Below, piece after piece: positions 50,278 to 60,432 of a stretch of DNA of 64,000 nt. The notes below the pieces were generated by a model that was not told the DNA's origin, did not search any database, and saw only the letters and a program-made list of their open reading frames with translations. The position numbers and the translations under genes were made by a program. Source of the stretch: Atrina japonica (taxonomy: Eukaryota > Mollusca > Bivalvia > Pterioida > Pinnidae); the NCBI GenBank assembly GCA_030159075.1, contig BROG01000644.1:186001-250000 (forward strand), given 5' to 3'. The first letter of the stretch is position 1; every line of letters starts with the position of its first letter.

Positions 50278-52683
50278 GTATTTCTTACTCTAAGACTCAT
50301 TAATTTGTCTCAGTATTATTATACACGTCTTATTTAATACCTGAAGTCTAAGTGTAGATCATTGGAAGAACCATTCACCATAATAATTTAACAAAAATCT
50401 TATGTGAATATCGATTCCGTAAAGCATGGGAAGTGTAAACAGAATATCGTCGCTTGTAAACGAACACAACCCTATATGGCTATAAAATTGTGATGTCCAG
50501 TGGGAGGTCTGCATTAACGTTCAAATTAGTTTACTCTTAAAAATGATAATTGTTTTTTTGTTGCTTTATCATTCCAAGCAATTTTTTTACCTTGCTTCAA
50601 CAAAAGAAAGTAATCTGTCTATACACGATTGCCTAACTACCGATTGTTGTCGTGCTTCAGTTATCTTTGAAGTGAATTCACACTTGCATTGCCTTTCGAC
50701 TATGTACTTTCACACATTTTGTCTCTTTGCTATTTATATCTAATTTTAATGTGTATACACTTGAATACTGTTCATTTTATTTACATTAAATGTTATTAAT
50801 TCCATCAAATATTTTATGCAGGAACATGCATGTTGAGGCAGATTGGCCATATACTGAGGGTCTAAACACTGAACTTTGCCAAACCTATGCATTTTCATGT
50901 TCAGTTTGAAATGTTTTATATTAAAATGTGTGTTTTTTATGTCCGTTGCATCAGATCTACCATTTCATGAAAAAAAGTTGATTGACTGCAGAATATTTTT
51001 CTGCTCTCAATTTAAACTTCTCTCTCATTGTTTCTTTTGTTTGTTTGCCAACTCTGTTTTCAGTATTATTTTATTTATGAATTGTTTTCATCAGCCATTA
51101 ACCATTAAATTTTATTTGTCAAACCCATGTTTAAGATAACAGCACAAATCTCTGTCAAGTCAGTGTCATTGCAGCCGTAAAAGCTATTAATTTCTCATAG
51201 GTGACAAGCATTTTAGTGATTATTTTTCTGAAGACCCCATGACTACATCCGCACCTACTTTATGACTGCATCGGAAGTCAACATCTATCTATGTTTATAA
51301 AGATAAAACTACAACGATGTTTATCTGAGTAATTCAATCATCACTTTTGAATTAGACATTAAAAGGATACACATCAATTTGGCTGAGGTTTAAAATCACA
51401 GATTATAAATATTGTTGATTATTTTAACTTGTCCTCTCGGACAAGTGCTTAGGAAGATTTACTTGTCCGAGCCGATTTTCACCTGGACACGGACAATTCA
51501 ACAAGCATTAATGTCAAGCCCTGGCCTCTGACATAAATGATTTGCCATTCAAACTTGGGACAAAGTGTATGTGTCTGTCAGAGTAAATGTGATATTTCAA
51601 TTTCTGTTTGTGATTTTAAACAAAACATATTTAGATTAAAAGAAAAATATGTTTAGGAATTTAGATTTTCAGGTAAAGGGTATTTCACTCACAGAAATAA
51701 AATTTAAAGGGTAAATCAAAATTGTTAAGGGTATTTTTTAATATTTAAAGGGTGTTTTACATAATTATATATAAATTGTCACTATTATAATTTGTAACAT
51801 CAATTTCCACTGAGTAATTTCACCCCCTGTTCTTAATTCCAAACTGATTTTCAAATTTGAAGGGGTAAATACTCTCTAACTCCCCTTATCTGGAGTTTTG
51901 AGACAGCCACCCAGTTATTTATTATTTATATTCTTGTGAAGCGGGCTGGTCACCTAAGCCCAGATTTTCCGGAATAAAACTATGATGGTTTGACAAGGGA
52001 ATATGGTGGGGGCAACTGTAAAAGAATCCCAAAAGGGATTAGACTGAATACATATTCTGTACATCACAAAGTACTTGATTCTTGGCACATTGGCTTACTT
52101 GGCTTTAAAATGTATATGTTCGATCCTTAGTATGTGAGATGGTATGATGGCTGCCAATAAATGACCCCCGTATGACAACATCAGAGCTAACGAGAGAAGT
52201 TTATATAAATTGATATAACTTATTTCTTAATTGTTGTAAAATAAATCAGTTTAAAGTTTAAAAACACTTAATAAAATGAAAAAATATTGTAATTGATAGA
52301 ATTAATGTCTATGTACAGGACAAAACTTGAATGATGTTAACGCGTTAAGGATAATTTTGTGTATTTCTGCTTACCAGCAGTGTCTGTCCCTCATTATAAA
52401 TTTAATAATTCCAGTATGATTTTTAATGTATTTTTAGAATAGAATTAAATCAAAATGTGAAAATGCAGATACACATATGTAATGTGGAAATATATTTAAT
52501 CTTGCTTTGTTTAAATATGGTGATTTTTACATGAGCCATGGTTGTGACCCATCTTGTGATAGAGCAAGGCTTAATTAGAAAAAAAACACCAAAATTTTCA
52601 ATAAAAAATGTGCTGTTTTAAGTTGCAGTGGACTTAAGTAAAGTCTTTATATATTTACTACTTAATGCATTTTATATTTGTAG
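50278..52683 (+). other. BTF3 intron 1
   Basis: AT-rich and without exon evidence. At 51430-51530 is a repeat fragment with a perfect hairpin ACTTGTCC-TCTC-GGACAAGT, followed by TACTTGTCCGAGCCGA and ATGTCAAGCCCTGG. A short related piece (ACGGACAAGTGAATG) is near 14440. Confidence 0.5.
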
Positions 52684-52737
52684 ATGAATGCAGAAAAATT
52701 AAAACAGCTACAGGAACAAGTTCGCATTGGTGGAAAG
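52684..52737 (+). CDS. BTF3: BTF3 coding exon 1
   Basis: Starts with ATG directly at the acceptor; donor AAAG|GTAAAT. N-terminal 18 residues. Confidence 0.93.
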
Positions 52738-55700
52738 GTAAATTCAATTTAACAAATAGAAAGTGAATTTTGTGTAGTTGAAATTTTGAGAAATACAATT
52801 TTGTTCCTCCAGGTTTTATTGACTCACACCTTTATTTCATCATCTTTAACTCTGATTATTTATTACGTGTATCTACAATGTTCAGTGAAATACCGAGATT
52901 AAGATTTTTCTCAAAAGTACTGAAGAGATATAAACGATAAATTTTGTTAAACTATTTTTTTCTACACTTTTTGCATGCAATTGATTTCAAATTTTAGACA
53001 CCCTTTTTATACACCCATCTAAGACTGGTATTCGACAAGTTAGTATTATGTTTTCACACAGGCGAGCACATATCAGTTTCCACTCAATAATTGGTGTAAT
53101 TTTCAATGGATTAATTTGAAACTTTATGTAGGAGGTTTATTAAAGCTCAGCCAAGTTTGAAAACCAAAATTTCTCACCAGTTATGGAGTAATTACTGCTT
53201 ATTGACCCATGGTGGGCGTATTTTGTATAACCTTTGCGGTATCCTTGTTTTTTAAAGTAACATTGCAGAAATATCAGTGATCTTCAGTATCATTATGTAA
53301 ACTATCAGCGCATTTTTCAACATCTTTATTTTTCTCAGGGTACAGCAAGAAGGAAGAAGAAGGTTGTTCATCGAACTGCTACAACAGATGATAAAAAATT
53401 ACAAAGTTCGCTGAAGAAACTATCTGTTAGCAATATACCTGGAATTGAAGAGGTAATAAAAATTAAAATGAATCTTTTCATCTTGTTTATAAATGGTTTA
53501 CGTTGACATCACCTGAGCTGAATGCTGGTGTTAATCTATAACCATTACATATCATCTATAACTTTTCACATTTATAATATATAAAAAAAAAACACCAATT
53601 GTCAGAGTTCAATCAAAGGTCAGTAGTAGCATCTTGAGGATTCTTGGAACAAAATGGGTAGCCCTGCTGAAGTCCTTCAATACAAAGATCAAAACTTAGT
53701 TACGAGTAGCACCTACTTTTAAACTCAATAATATGAAAGATGGTGTCACTTAATTTCATGTATTATTTACAATTGTTTCCATGTTTTCATATGTATTTAT
53801 GACTTTTTTCCAGGTTAACATGATCAAGGAAGATGGAATGGTGATCCACTTTAATAATCCCAAAGTTCAAGCTTCTCTAGCAGCTAACACATTTGCAATT
53901 ACTGGTCAAGCAGACAACAAACGTATGTAATCTAGTGTTACAATGATGTCCGTACTCGGTACTCTGTAGTAATGTTGTTTTGATAGAAATCATAGTAAAT
54001 GTAGAGGAAAACTAACTTATGCCATCAGAGTTGTATGTGGTATTTCTTTGTCTCGTTTTTTTACCCTGGATTCTTTTTCCAGTCCACGTTAGTCTTAAAA
54101 CATCTTTTAACACATCACCCCCTGATAAACAATGGATTGTTTTGTAAATCAATAACTTAGACTAGTCTAAATGTGACTTTAGGGTTGAATGAGTTAAACA
54201 GGTAGTGACTGTAAAATAGTTAAGTGCACAGAAGTGAAAGTGGCAGGTGTTTCAGATGAGATTTAAAATTGAGTTATTTTGTCATGGAAGGCATGGGGTA
54301 CTGGATTTAATTTTCCTTCAGATTCGTACAGGTAAGAACAGGTAGGACTTTGTCTTATTACTCCCCTATTGGTGAAATAGAGGAAGCTACAGGCCTTCTC
54401 TACATCTGTCCAGTTACATTTTGGTTAAAGTTTTGTAAAGTGCTCACTTACAGACCTCAAATGACACAGGAGCGATCGTTCAGGTTACGTGGATGTTATG
54501 ACAAGTATAAATTACGAAACCTCCATTTTGTTCTCAATATATTTCATTTTTAAGTCTTCATAATTGCTTTTGTAACCTGCAAGTTACAGTCATTTCTTTT
54601 AGCGTAACTTGTAAATGAGTTGCAACAATTTCTGTTATTTTGTGGCCTGACTTAATAATGGTTTCACAAGTAGGGGACATGGTATTGATTCATCAGTACT
54701 CTCAAAATACTTGTTATTCTTTAGGACAATTATGGGCTTTGTTTGGTACATAAGGTACTTGTATATATGGCTGCTAGTGATTAAATTTTCACTTATTCTG
54801 CGAAATACTTGTGTTTCTTTCATAGTGTTGGTGTGTAATGATCGATGAGTTTGAAATATGAGTATTGACAAACATTTTTTTTTTCATTACAAAAAGGGTA
54901 ATAGGACCAAAGATTCATGTGTATTATTTCACATGTGAAATAGTGTCTTTATAATAAATTGATGTTGCTTTGCATGAATTCATGAGTGTTTCACTTGTTG
55001 TGACTCATGACTAGTGTTATATTCCTTCTACGAAGTAATGTGATTTCACAACAGTTAATGATAAAAGTGGGAGACCGCATTTTCTCAACGAGCATATCTA
55101 CCATTTTGCCAAGTCATAATTCCCAGGCTGTACACAAGCTACATACACTATGATGTCTGACACACTGTACTTTTATGGTGTAGGTCTTCTGTTTAATGAG
55201 AATGCAGTGCATTCAAAGTTGAGATTTAATTTATGTGCATAGACATGCATTTGAAGAATTTAGGAAAAATATTCAAAGATTGGTGTGTTGATTGGAAAGA
55301 GAAATCTCCATCCTCATGGTAGGAATCTTAAAGTCTAGTCTGTAGGCAACCATGGGATTGGACGACCAGATTCTTATCCCTCAGGTGGAGATTTCCTTAT
55401 CCACAAAACATAGTCACCATTCTATTAGCCTAGCATTGACACCATGGTAAATACGATACCTTACCTTCTCAAGCTTGTAAATGATGATGCTTTATTTGCT
55501 TAATTCTATTGCAGAATTTTACAAATGTCTGAACCACTGATGCAAGCTTTATTTTTGTGATTGTTTTTACAAGGTTGCTGTAACTATCCCTTAATGATGG
55601 ACATCCAGCATCTACTATAACATTTGTCACTGTTGATGGGGTACAGTCTTTTCTAATGTAGACAGTTTCAATGATACTGAGATGTTTACTTTTATTTAAA

Positions 55701-58529
55701 AAATATGGCTTGGTTTAATTTTGGATTATCTCCACACTCTTCATGGAATCACCAGTTTTCCTAATTTCAATAAAATATTGCTAAAATTTGAATTCCAAAG
55801 GTCTAGGCCCCATTCCCAAAGATGCATGGAAAAGCACTGACCAAATATTAATTTATTAATTTATTTTGCATAGCAAATCAGTATGGCTATCATATATTAA
55901 AAAATAACCCTATTGCAAACAATTGTCTTGTTGAGCAGGGACATACTAAACTTACCTATAGACATCTAATGACATTCTTATTATTGACTACCATACTTCT
56001 CATTAACTAGTAGACAAATTTCAACTGTACTTGCCTGGAGACATTTCTTGATAGCTACTAAAGGAATATCTAGACCATAGATTCATGTGTGTTAATTCAC
56101 ATGTGAAATAACATGTTGTTGTCAATTTGATCAGCTTTTATGGTTTGTTTGTGTCAGTTGATTTCACTTCTTGTTGTGACTCATGATTTATGTTTTATCC
56201 CTTCTACAAAGAAGTGAATTCACAGTAATTAGTGAAATAAGTTAAGGTCATGTTGCTTAGCATAAACACCACCGTTAATACCTTCTGTTTTCAAGCTTGT
56301 AAATGATGATGCTTTATTTGCTTAATACTATTGCAGAATTTTACAAATGTCTGAACCACTGATGCAAGCTTTTATGTATATATTTCTCATTTTTGGCTAC
56401 TTCCCCTGAACTAGTGGGTAAATTCATAGTTCATATTTAGGTGTCAAATTTGGTAGGTTTCTCAACTGAAATGTTGAGCACACCTCACTTCTCAAGCCAG
56501 TTTTTAAAAGAATTTTATAAAAACTTTGCCTTTGAAGGTACAAGGGCAATGACAGTGGTAGTGTCTGCATGCTTAGGATTCCATCAAGACTATTTAATAA
56601 TTGTGACAATATTCAGTTCGGACCTGTGTGGAACCCAACCACACAGGTCTGAATGACCTGTGGGAGCCAAAATATTTTGGCGTACACTGTTTTTAATGAG
56701 AAAATGAATTTTAGTTAGACACTTAAGTCCTGTAAAATAATCAGCACTAAAATGTATTTCCATGGACAGGTAGCTTATAGTTATGAACTAAATACTTCAA
56801 GGAATGTGTTGTACAAGCTTGTAAATGATGATGCTTTATTCACTTAATTCTATTGCAGAATTTTATAAATGTCTGAACCACTGATGCAAAGCTTGAGCAT
56901 TTCAAATTATTTTTCAAAGAAAGTGTTAATTCTATGCTTTACCATGTGCATATTTTCATGCATTTTGTGTGGATGGTTTCATTGTATCAAAGTTAGCAGC
57001 ATTCAAACAATATAAGGCCATTTCGGTCTTAAGCCCTTGAAGCAATAACAAAGGCACAATTCCATGCTATTAAAAACGTGATCATAATTTGGTATCAAAT
57101 TAAAATGAGTGGATTGTGTTTCAATTTTTGGTTCACATTTTTGCGTCTTGTATGGAGTCTTTTGATTCAGATTTTTAATGATATTTAAAAACTTTCAGCT
57201 TATCTTGTACCATACTCTTTACATTTTACAGAAATTGCTGAGATGTTGCCAGGAATTTTAAATCAATTGGGTGCAGAGAGTTTTAGTAGTCTAAAGAAAT
57301 TGGCTTCAACGGTGGCTAATGGTAAAGTATCTTGTGATATTCTAGGCAATTCCAGATATTATTTTAGGATTTAAAGTAAAGTTAATATGTAAAAAATGCT
57401 TAACCCAATGTAATAGATTTAACTACATGACATTAAAGTTTTAAGAGAAGTCTGTGCATTAGTGAAAAATCATGACAGAATGTAAGACGTCATTTAGTTA
57501 AATAATGCCTCTGATATAATTTTGATGGAAGCATAGAACACCTTGTGTATTTATTTGTGTGAAATCTTAAAACAACTTTTTCTGTTAAAATTTTTACTCT
57601 GTGTAGACAGTTATTATAACTGTAAATAAATAAATGCTAATATGTAAGCATAAAATTTCCCTGCTAATTCCATTTGTCTTCTTGAACTATTACAGCAACT
57701 GGAGATAACAAACAATCCACACAAGAAATCGATGATGATGATGATGTCCCAGGTATTTAGATATTACACTTTAAATCATTTAATCTATTATCATTGTGGT
57801 GCCACAAAATTGTATGACAATTATTTCTGAAAGTAAGGTACAACAGTTTCACTGTAACCAGTGAATTTGAGGAATATTGATTTAACTTTTGATAAGATCT
57901 GGCACATTGATCAATAACAGTTTTGATAAAAATCCAAGTGACAGAATGTCTTAGATGTTACCGCTATTGTGAAAAAATTGTCATTGTCTTTAGAATTTGA
58001 AGTAATTGTTTGGAATACCATTATTCGTGTGTTCTTTATTATTCAATGAATTTTGAATATTAAGGTATTTCTCAGTGTGTGTGTACACAAATATTCAAGT
58101 ATGTGTCTGAACGATTGAATAATCAGATACTCCACTTGTGGATATTTTAATCATGAGGGGATAGTGTAATATTGTTTTGTAAGTTTTAAGTAATAAGTGA
58201 CTAGTACTTGATTAGGAAGTATTTGTCAGCTGTACTGATATCTTGAGAACTGGTATTATTATACATGGCTACAAGTTCTGGGCCCATTGCTGAAATTCTT
58301 TATAGTATTCTTCAGTCTGAGAATGTCAGCTAGTCCTGAAATCTGTTTGACTGAAAAGGCCTTATTGAAAGTATTGTCTCAGTTGAGAATACTCTGTTTT
58401 AATTCTTATTGTTTTGGCACTGCCACTAGACATGTCACATAACTGGTTTTTCACATGTGTACAATGAATACTTCTTTCTTATTTTCAGAACTTGTGGAAA
58501 ACTTTGACGAGACATCAAAAGGAGAGTGA
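52684..58529 (+). CDS. BTF3: BTF3 / NAC subunit beta, complete, 154 aa in six coding exons
   Basis: This is the beta subunit of the nascent polypeptide-associated complex, which with NAC-alpha shields nascent chains at the ribosome exit. Exons are 52684-52737, 53339-53452, 53814-53922, 57232-57321, 57696-57752 and 58489-58529, all AG/GT bordered with matching phases. The ATG is the first codon after TATATTTGTAG. Residues 1-18 are [18 protein letters not shown]. The ribosome-binding RRKKK is at 22-26. The NAC domain spans roughly 36-100 ([39 protein letters not shown]). The acidic tail ends [20 protein letters not shown]. Length is close to that of BTF3/BTF3L4 (about 160). Poly(A) signal AATAAA is at 58836-58841. 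Confidence 0.96.
53339..53452 (+). CDS. BTF3: BTF3 coding exon 2
   Basis: Acceptor TTTTTCTCAG, donor GAAGAG|GTAATA. It encodes [20 protein letters not shown] through SNIPGIEE, including the ribosome-contact RRKKK. Confidence 0.96.
53814..53922 (+). CDS. BTF3: BTF3 coding exon 3 (NAC domain)
   Basis: Acceptor TTTTTTCCAG, donor AAAC|GTATGT. It encodes [20 protein letters not shown] and [16 protein letters not shown], the core of the NAC beta-barrel. Confidence 0.97.
55471..55549 (+). ncRNA. Box C/D snoRNA-like unit, copy A
   Basis: Terminal stem AAGCTTG / CAAGCTT (55471-55477 with 55543-55549), box C ATGATGA at 55481-55487 and box D CTGA at 55537-55540. Only 3 nt and 2 nt separate boxes and stem, as in canonical C/D RNAs. 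A CTGA at 55529-55532 is too close to D to be a normal D'. Total 79 nt. Intronic location in a TOP-type gene is usual for animal snoRNAs. The target is unknown. Confidence 0.5.
56293..56371 (+). ncRNA. Box C/D snoRNA-like unit, copy B
   Basis: 79 nt, differing from copy A at one visible base (TAATACTATT for TAATTCTATT). Stem, box C and box D are unchanged, although the paralogous flanks have diverged much more. Confidence 0.5.
56815..56894 (+). ncRNA. Box C/D snoRNA-like unit, copy C
   Basis: 80 nt, with three base changes against copy A (TTCACTT for TTTGCTT; TTTATAAATG for TTTACAAATG) and one extra A in the 3' stem (GCAAAGCTTG). Boxes ATGATGA and CTGA are kept. Confidence 0.48.
57232..57321 (+). 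CDS. BTF3: BTF3 coding exon 4
   Basis: Acceptor CATTTTACAG, donor AATG|GTAAAG. It encodes [20 protein letters not shown] and [10 protein letters not shown]. Confidence 0.96.
57696..57752 (+). CDS. BTF3: BTF3 coding exon 5
   Basis: Acceptor ACTATTACAG, donor CCCAG|GTATTT. It encodes [19 protein letters not shown]. Confidence 0.94.
58489..58529 (+). CDS. BTF3: BTF3 last coding exon
   Basis: Acceptor TATTTTCAG. It encodes [13 protein letters not shown] then TGA (58527-58529), the conserved C-terminus. Confidence 0.94.
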
Positions 58530-60363
58530 TCTAAGACATATTTAATATCTATGTATAGTGCATGTACTCTTTGCTTGTGATGTTCTTGTAGGATATCAAA
58601 AGTGTGAGCATTTAAATCATACCCAGCTGTTTTATTTGATTGAAAAATGAAGAACGGGCCGTGTTTATGACGAAAATACAACTTATTTTATTAACTGCCA
58701 TTAGGCAGTTCTCAGTTACAGTTAGTTTCTTACATTGTTCAAATCCTGTCATTAATCAATGTAAATACTTGGCAATTAGGCGACAGATTATGTACCCTGT
58801 TGAGGTGATTTATCCTTGCCTAATCTTCAAGTTGAAATAAAATACAATTTTCCATGCATTTTGTTCATTGTTTGTTTTTTGCAAAATGTAGAGGTCAAAA
58901 AGCTGCTCTTTCACAGAATTTTATAAAAAAGTTCAAATGTTTCAATCAACTGAAAATCTAACCCTAATTGCTTAGTTCTGACAGATGTATTGGGTCTAAA
59001 AATTGCCATAACTGTTGTAGATAATACGTCCCGTCCTTATGTAAACTGAAACATAAAACCTATGCAAGAATGTCAAATTAGTTTTCTTAGTTATTTTAGA
59101 TGTAAAAATGATCAGTTTACAGGAAAATACAATTTTGACCATTTGCATAATTCTGTGAACAATAAGGCTACCTTTAAGGGATTTTAAGAACCCCACATCA
59201 CTTTTCACTCTTTTAAGGTGAAGATTACCCTTTTTCTAAATGGCATGACTTACGATGAATTTTTTTTTTCATTTTACAAAACTTTATGTAAGTTACATTA
59301 TAACCAGGTTTCCTCATCTACCATTAAAAGGTTATCTTTGACAATGTAGTAGGGTCAGAATTTTATTTTCACAAACTTGTTTTTGGTAACCAATTAAAAC
59401 AAGGAATCTACAGGAACTGTAAATACAGTCAACTTGTATATAATGACCTTAAGGACACAAGAAAACTGGTCTTTAATAGGAAGGTGGTCTTTCTATAGAG
59501 GTTGATTTGTACACAAATTGGTAATATTGAGGACAGCAAAAACAGTCTTTGTGACAAGAGGGCTTTTATACACAGGTGGTCACTTAAGCCAGTTTCATTG
59601 TAATAAATATTGGTATGAAGAACAATTTTCTGCATGGATCCTATATACTCTATGAAAGAAACTTGCAAATAGTCTTGGACAACATAGTTGTATATAACCC
59701 ATGTGTGTCTAAATTAGGGATGTAGATTTTTGAATAATGGATGAATATATTCAGTAAATGGAAAGATTTTATTTATGTGAAATAACGCCTTTAGAAGCAG
59801 TCGTGCCAGGTTTTACCAGAACATCTGGAATTAATTGGCAATAAAATACATTGGAATATACAAGGATATATACTAATACCTTGAGGGTATGAAAAAGGAA
59901 TCTTAATCCAAGGGTAAGGTTCTTGAATGATAAACCCAAGGGATTGTCATTCAAGAATAATCCTGAGGATTGAGATTCTTTTGTCATACCCTCAAGGTAG
60001 GGTTGATTATTTTCTCGTTCATATTTGAAATACATGTAGATCTAAGCAATTAAAATCCAACATTATGCACTGCATTCTAGATGCCATGACATCCTACATC
60101 ATATTAATTGTATTGTGAAATCAGAGAACGTGTAGCTAGAGGTTGACGAGAAAATCATTCCCCATTAAAATGAAGGAAAAATGTGAAAAAGTGCTATGTA
60201 AACACTTCAAATAAGAACAAACGGGTTTACACAGATCTATAAATTTATTTATGAAAAATGTATCAGGAAATCGGTAAACAACAAAAATTAAATGATGTCT
60301 TGTTATGGCAAACATGTATATTCCACTAGTACTCTCATCCATCGTGAAATCTGTCAACCGGAG
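58530..60363. other. 3' UTRs and spacer between convergent BTF3 and LARP7
   Basis: BTF3 3' UTR with AATAAA at 58836-58841. LARP7 poly(A) signal AATAAA on the minus strand at 60244-60249, about 115 nt past its stop. Between them, 59420-59605 contains a diverged relative of the GGTCTTT...GGTGGTC repeat seen at 30 kb. No further gene seen. Confidence 0.6.
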
Positions 60364-60432
60364 TTAATCATCAAACTTGATATGAATTTTTGACAAATTT
60401 TCTTTGTTGATCTTTTGTGCCTTGTCTATCAG
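60364..60432 (-). CDS. LARP7: LARP7 last coding exon
   Basis: Acceptor TTTTTAAAG. It encodes LIDKAQKINKENLSKIHIKF, DD and TAA (60364-60366). The residues match the conserved LARP7 C-terminus. Confidence 0.87.
   Translation of the reverse strand: MIDKAQKINKENLSKIHIKFDD

Larger units (their letters stand above)
53923..57231 (+). other. BTF3 intron with duplicated segments
   Basis: A 3.3-kb intron. A segment starting near 54903 (AAGATTCATGTGTATTATTT; CTTGTTGTGACTCATGA) recurs near 56078 (TAGATTCATGTGTGTTAATT; CTTGTTGTGACTCATGA) with clear divergence. Each copy is followed by one of the snoRNA-like units. A third unit lies at 56815. Confidence 0.65.
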
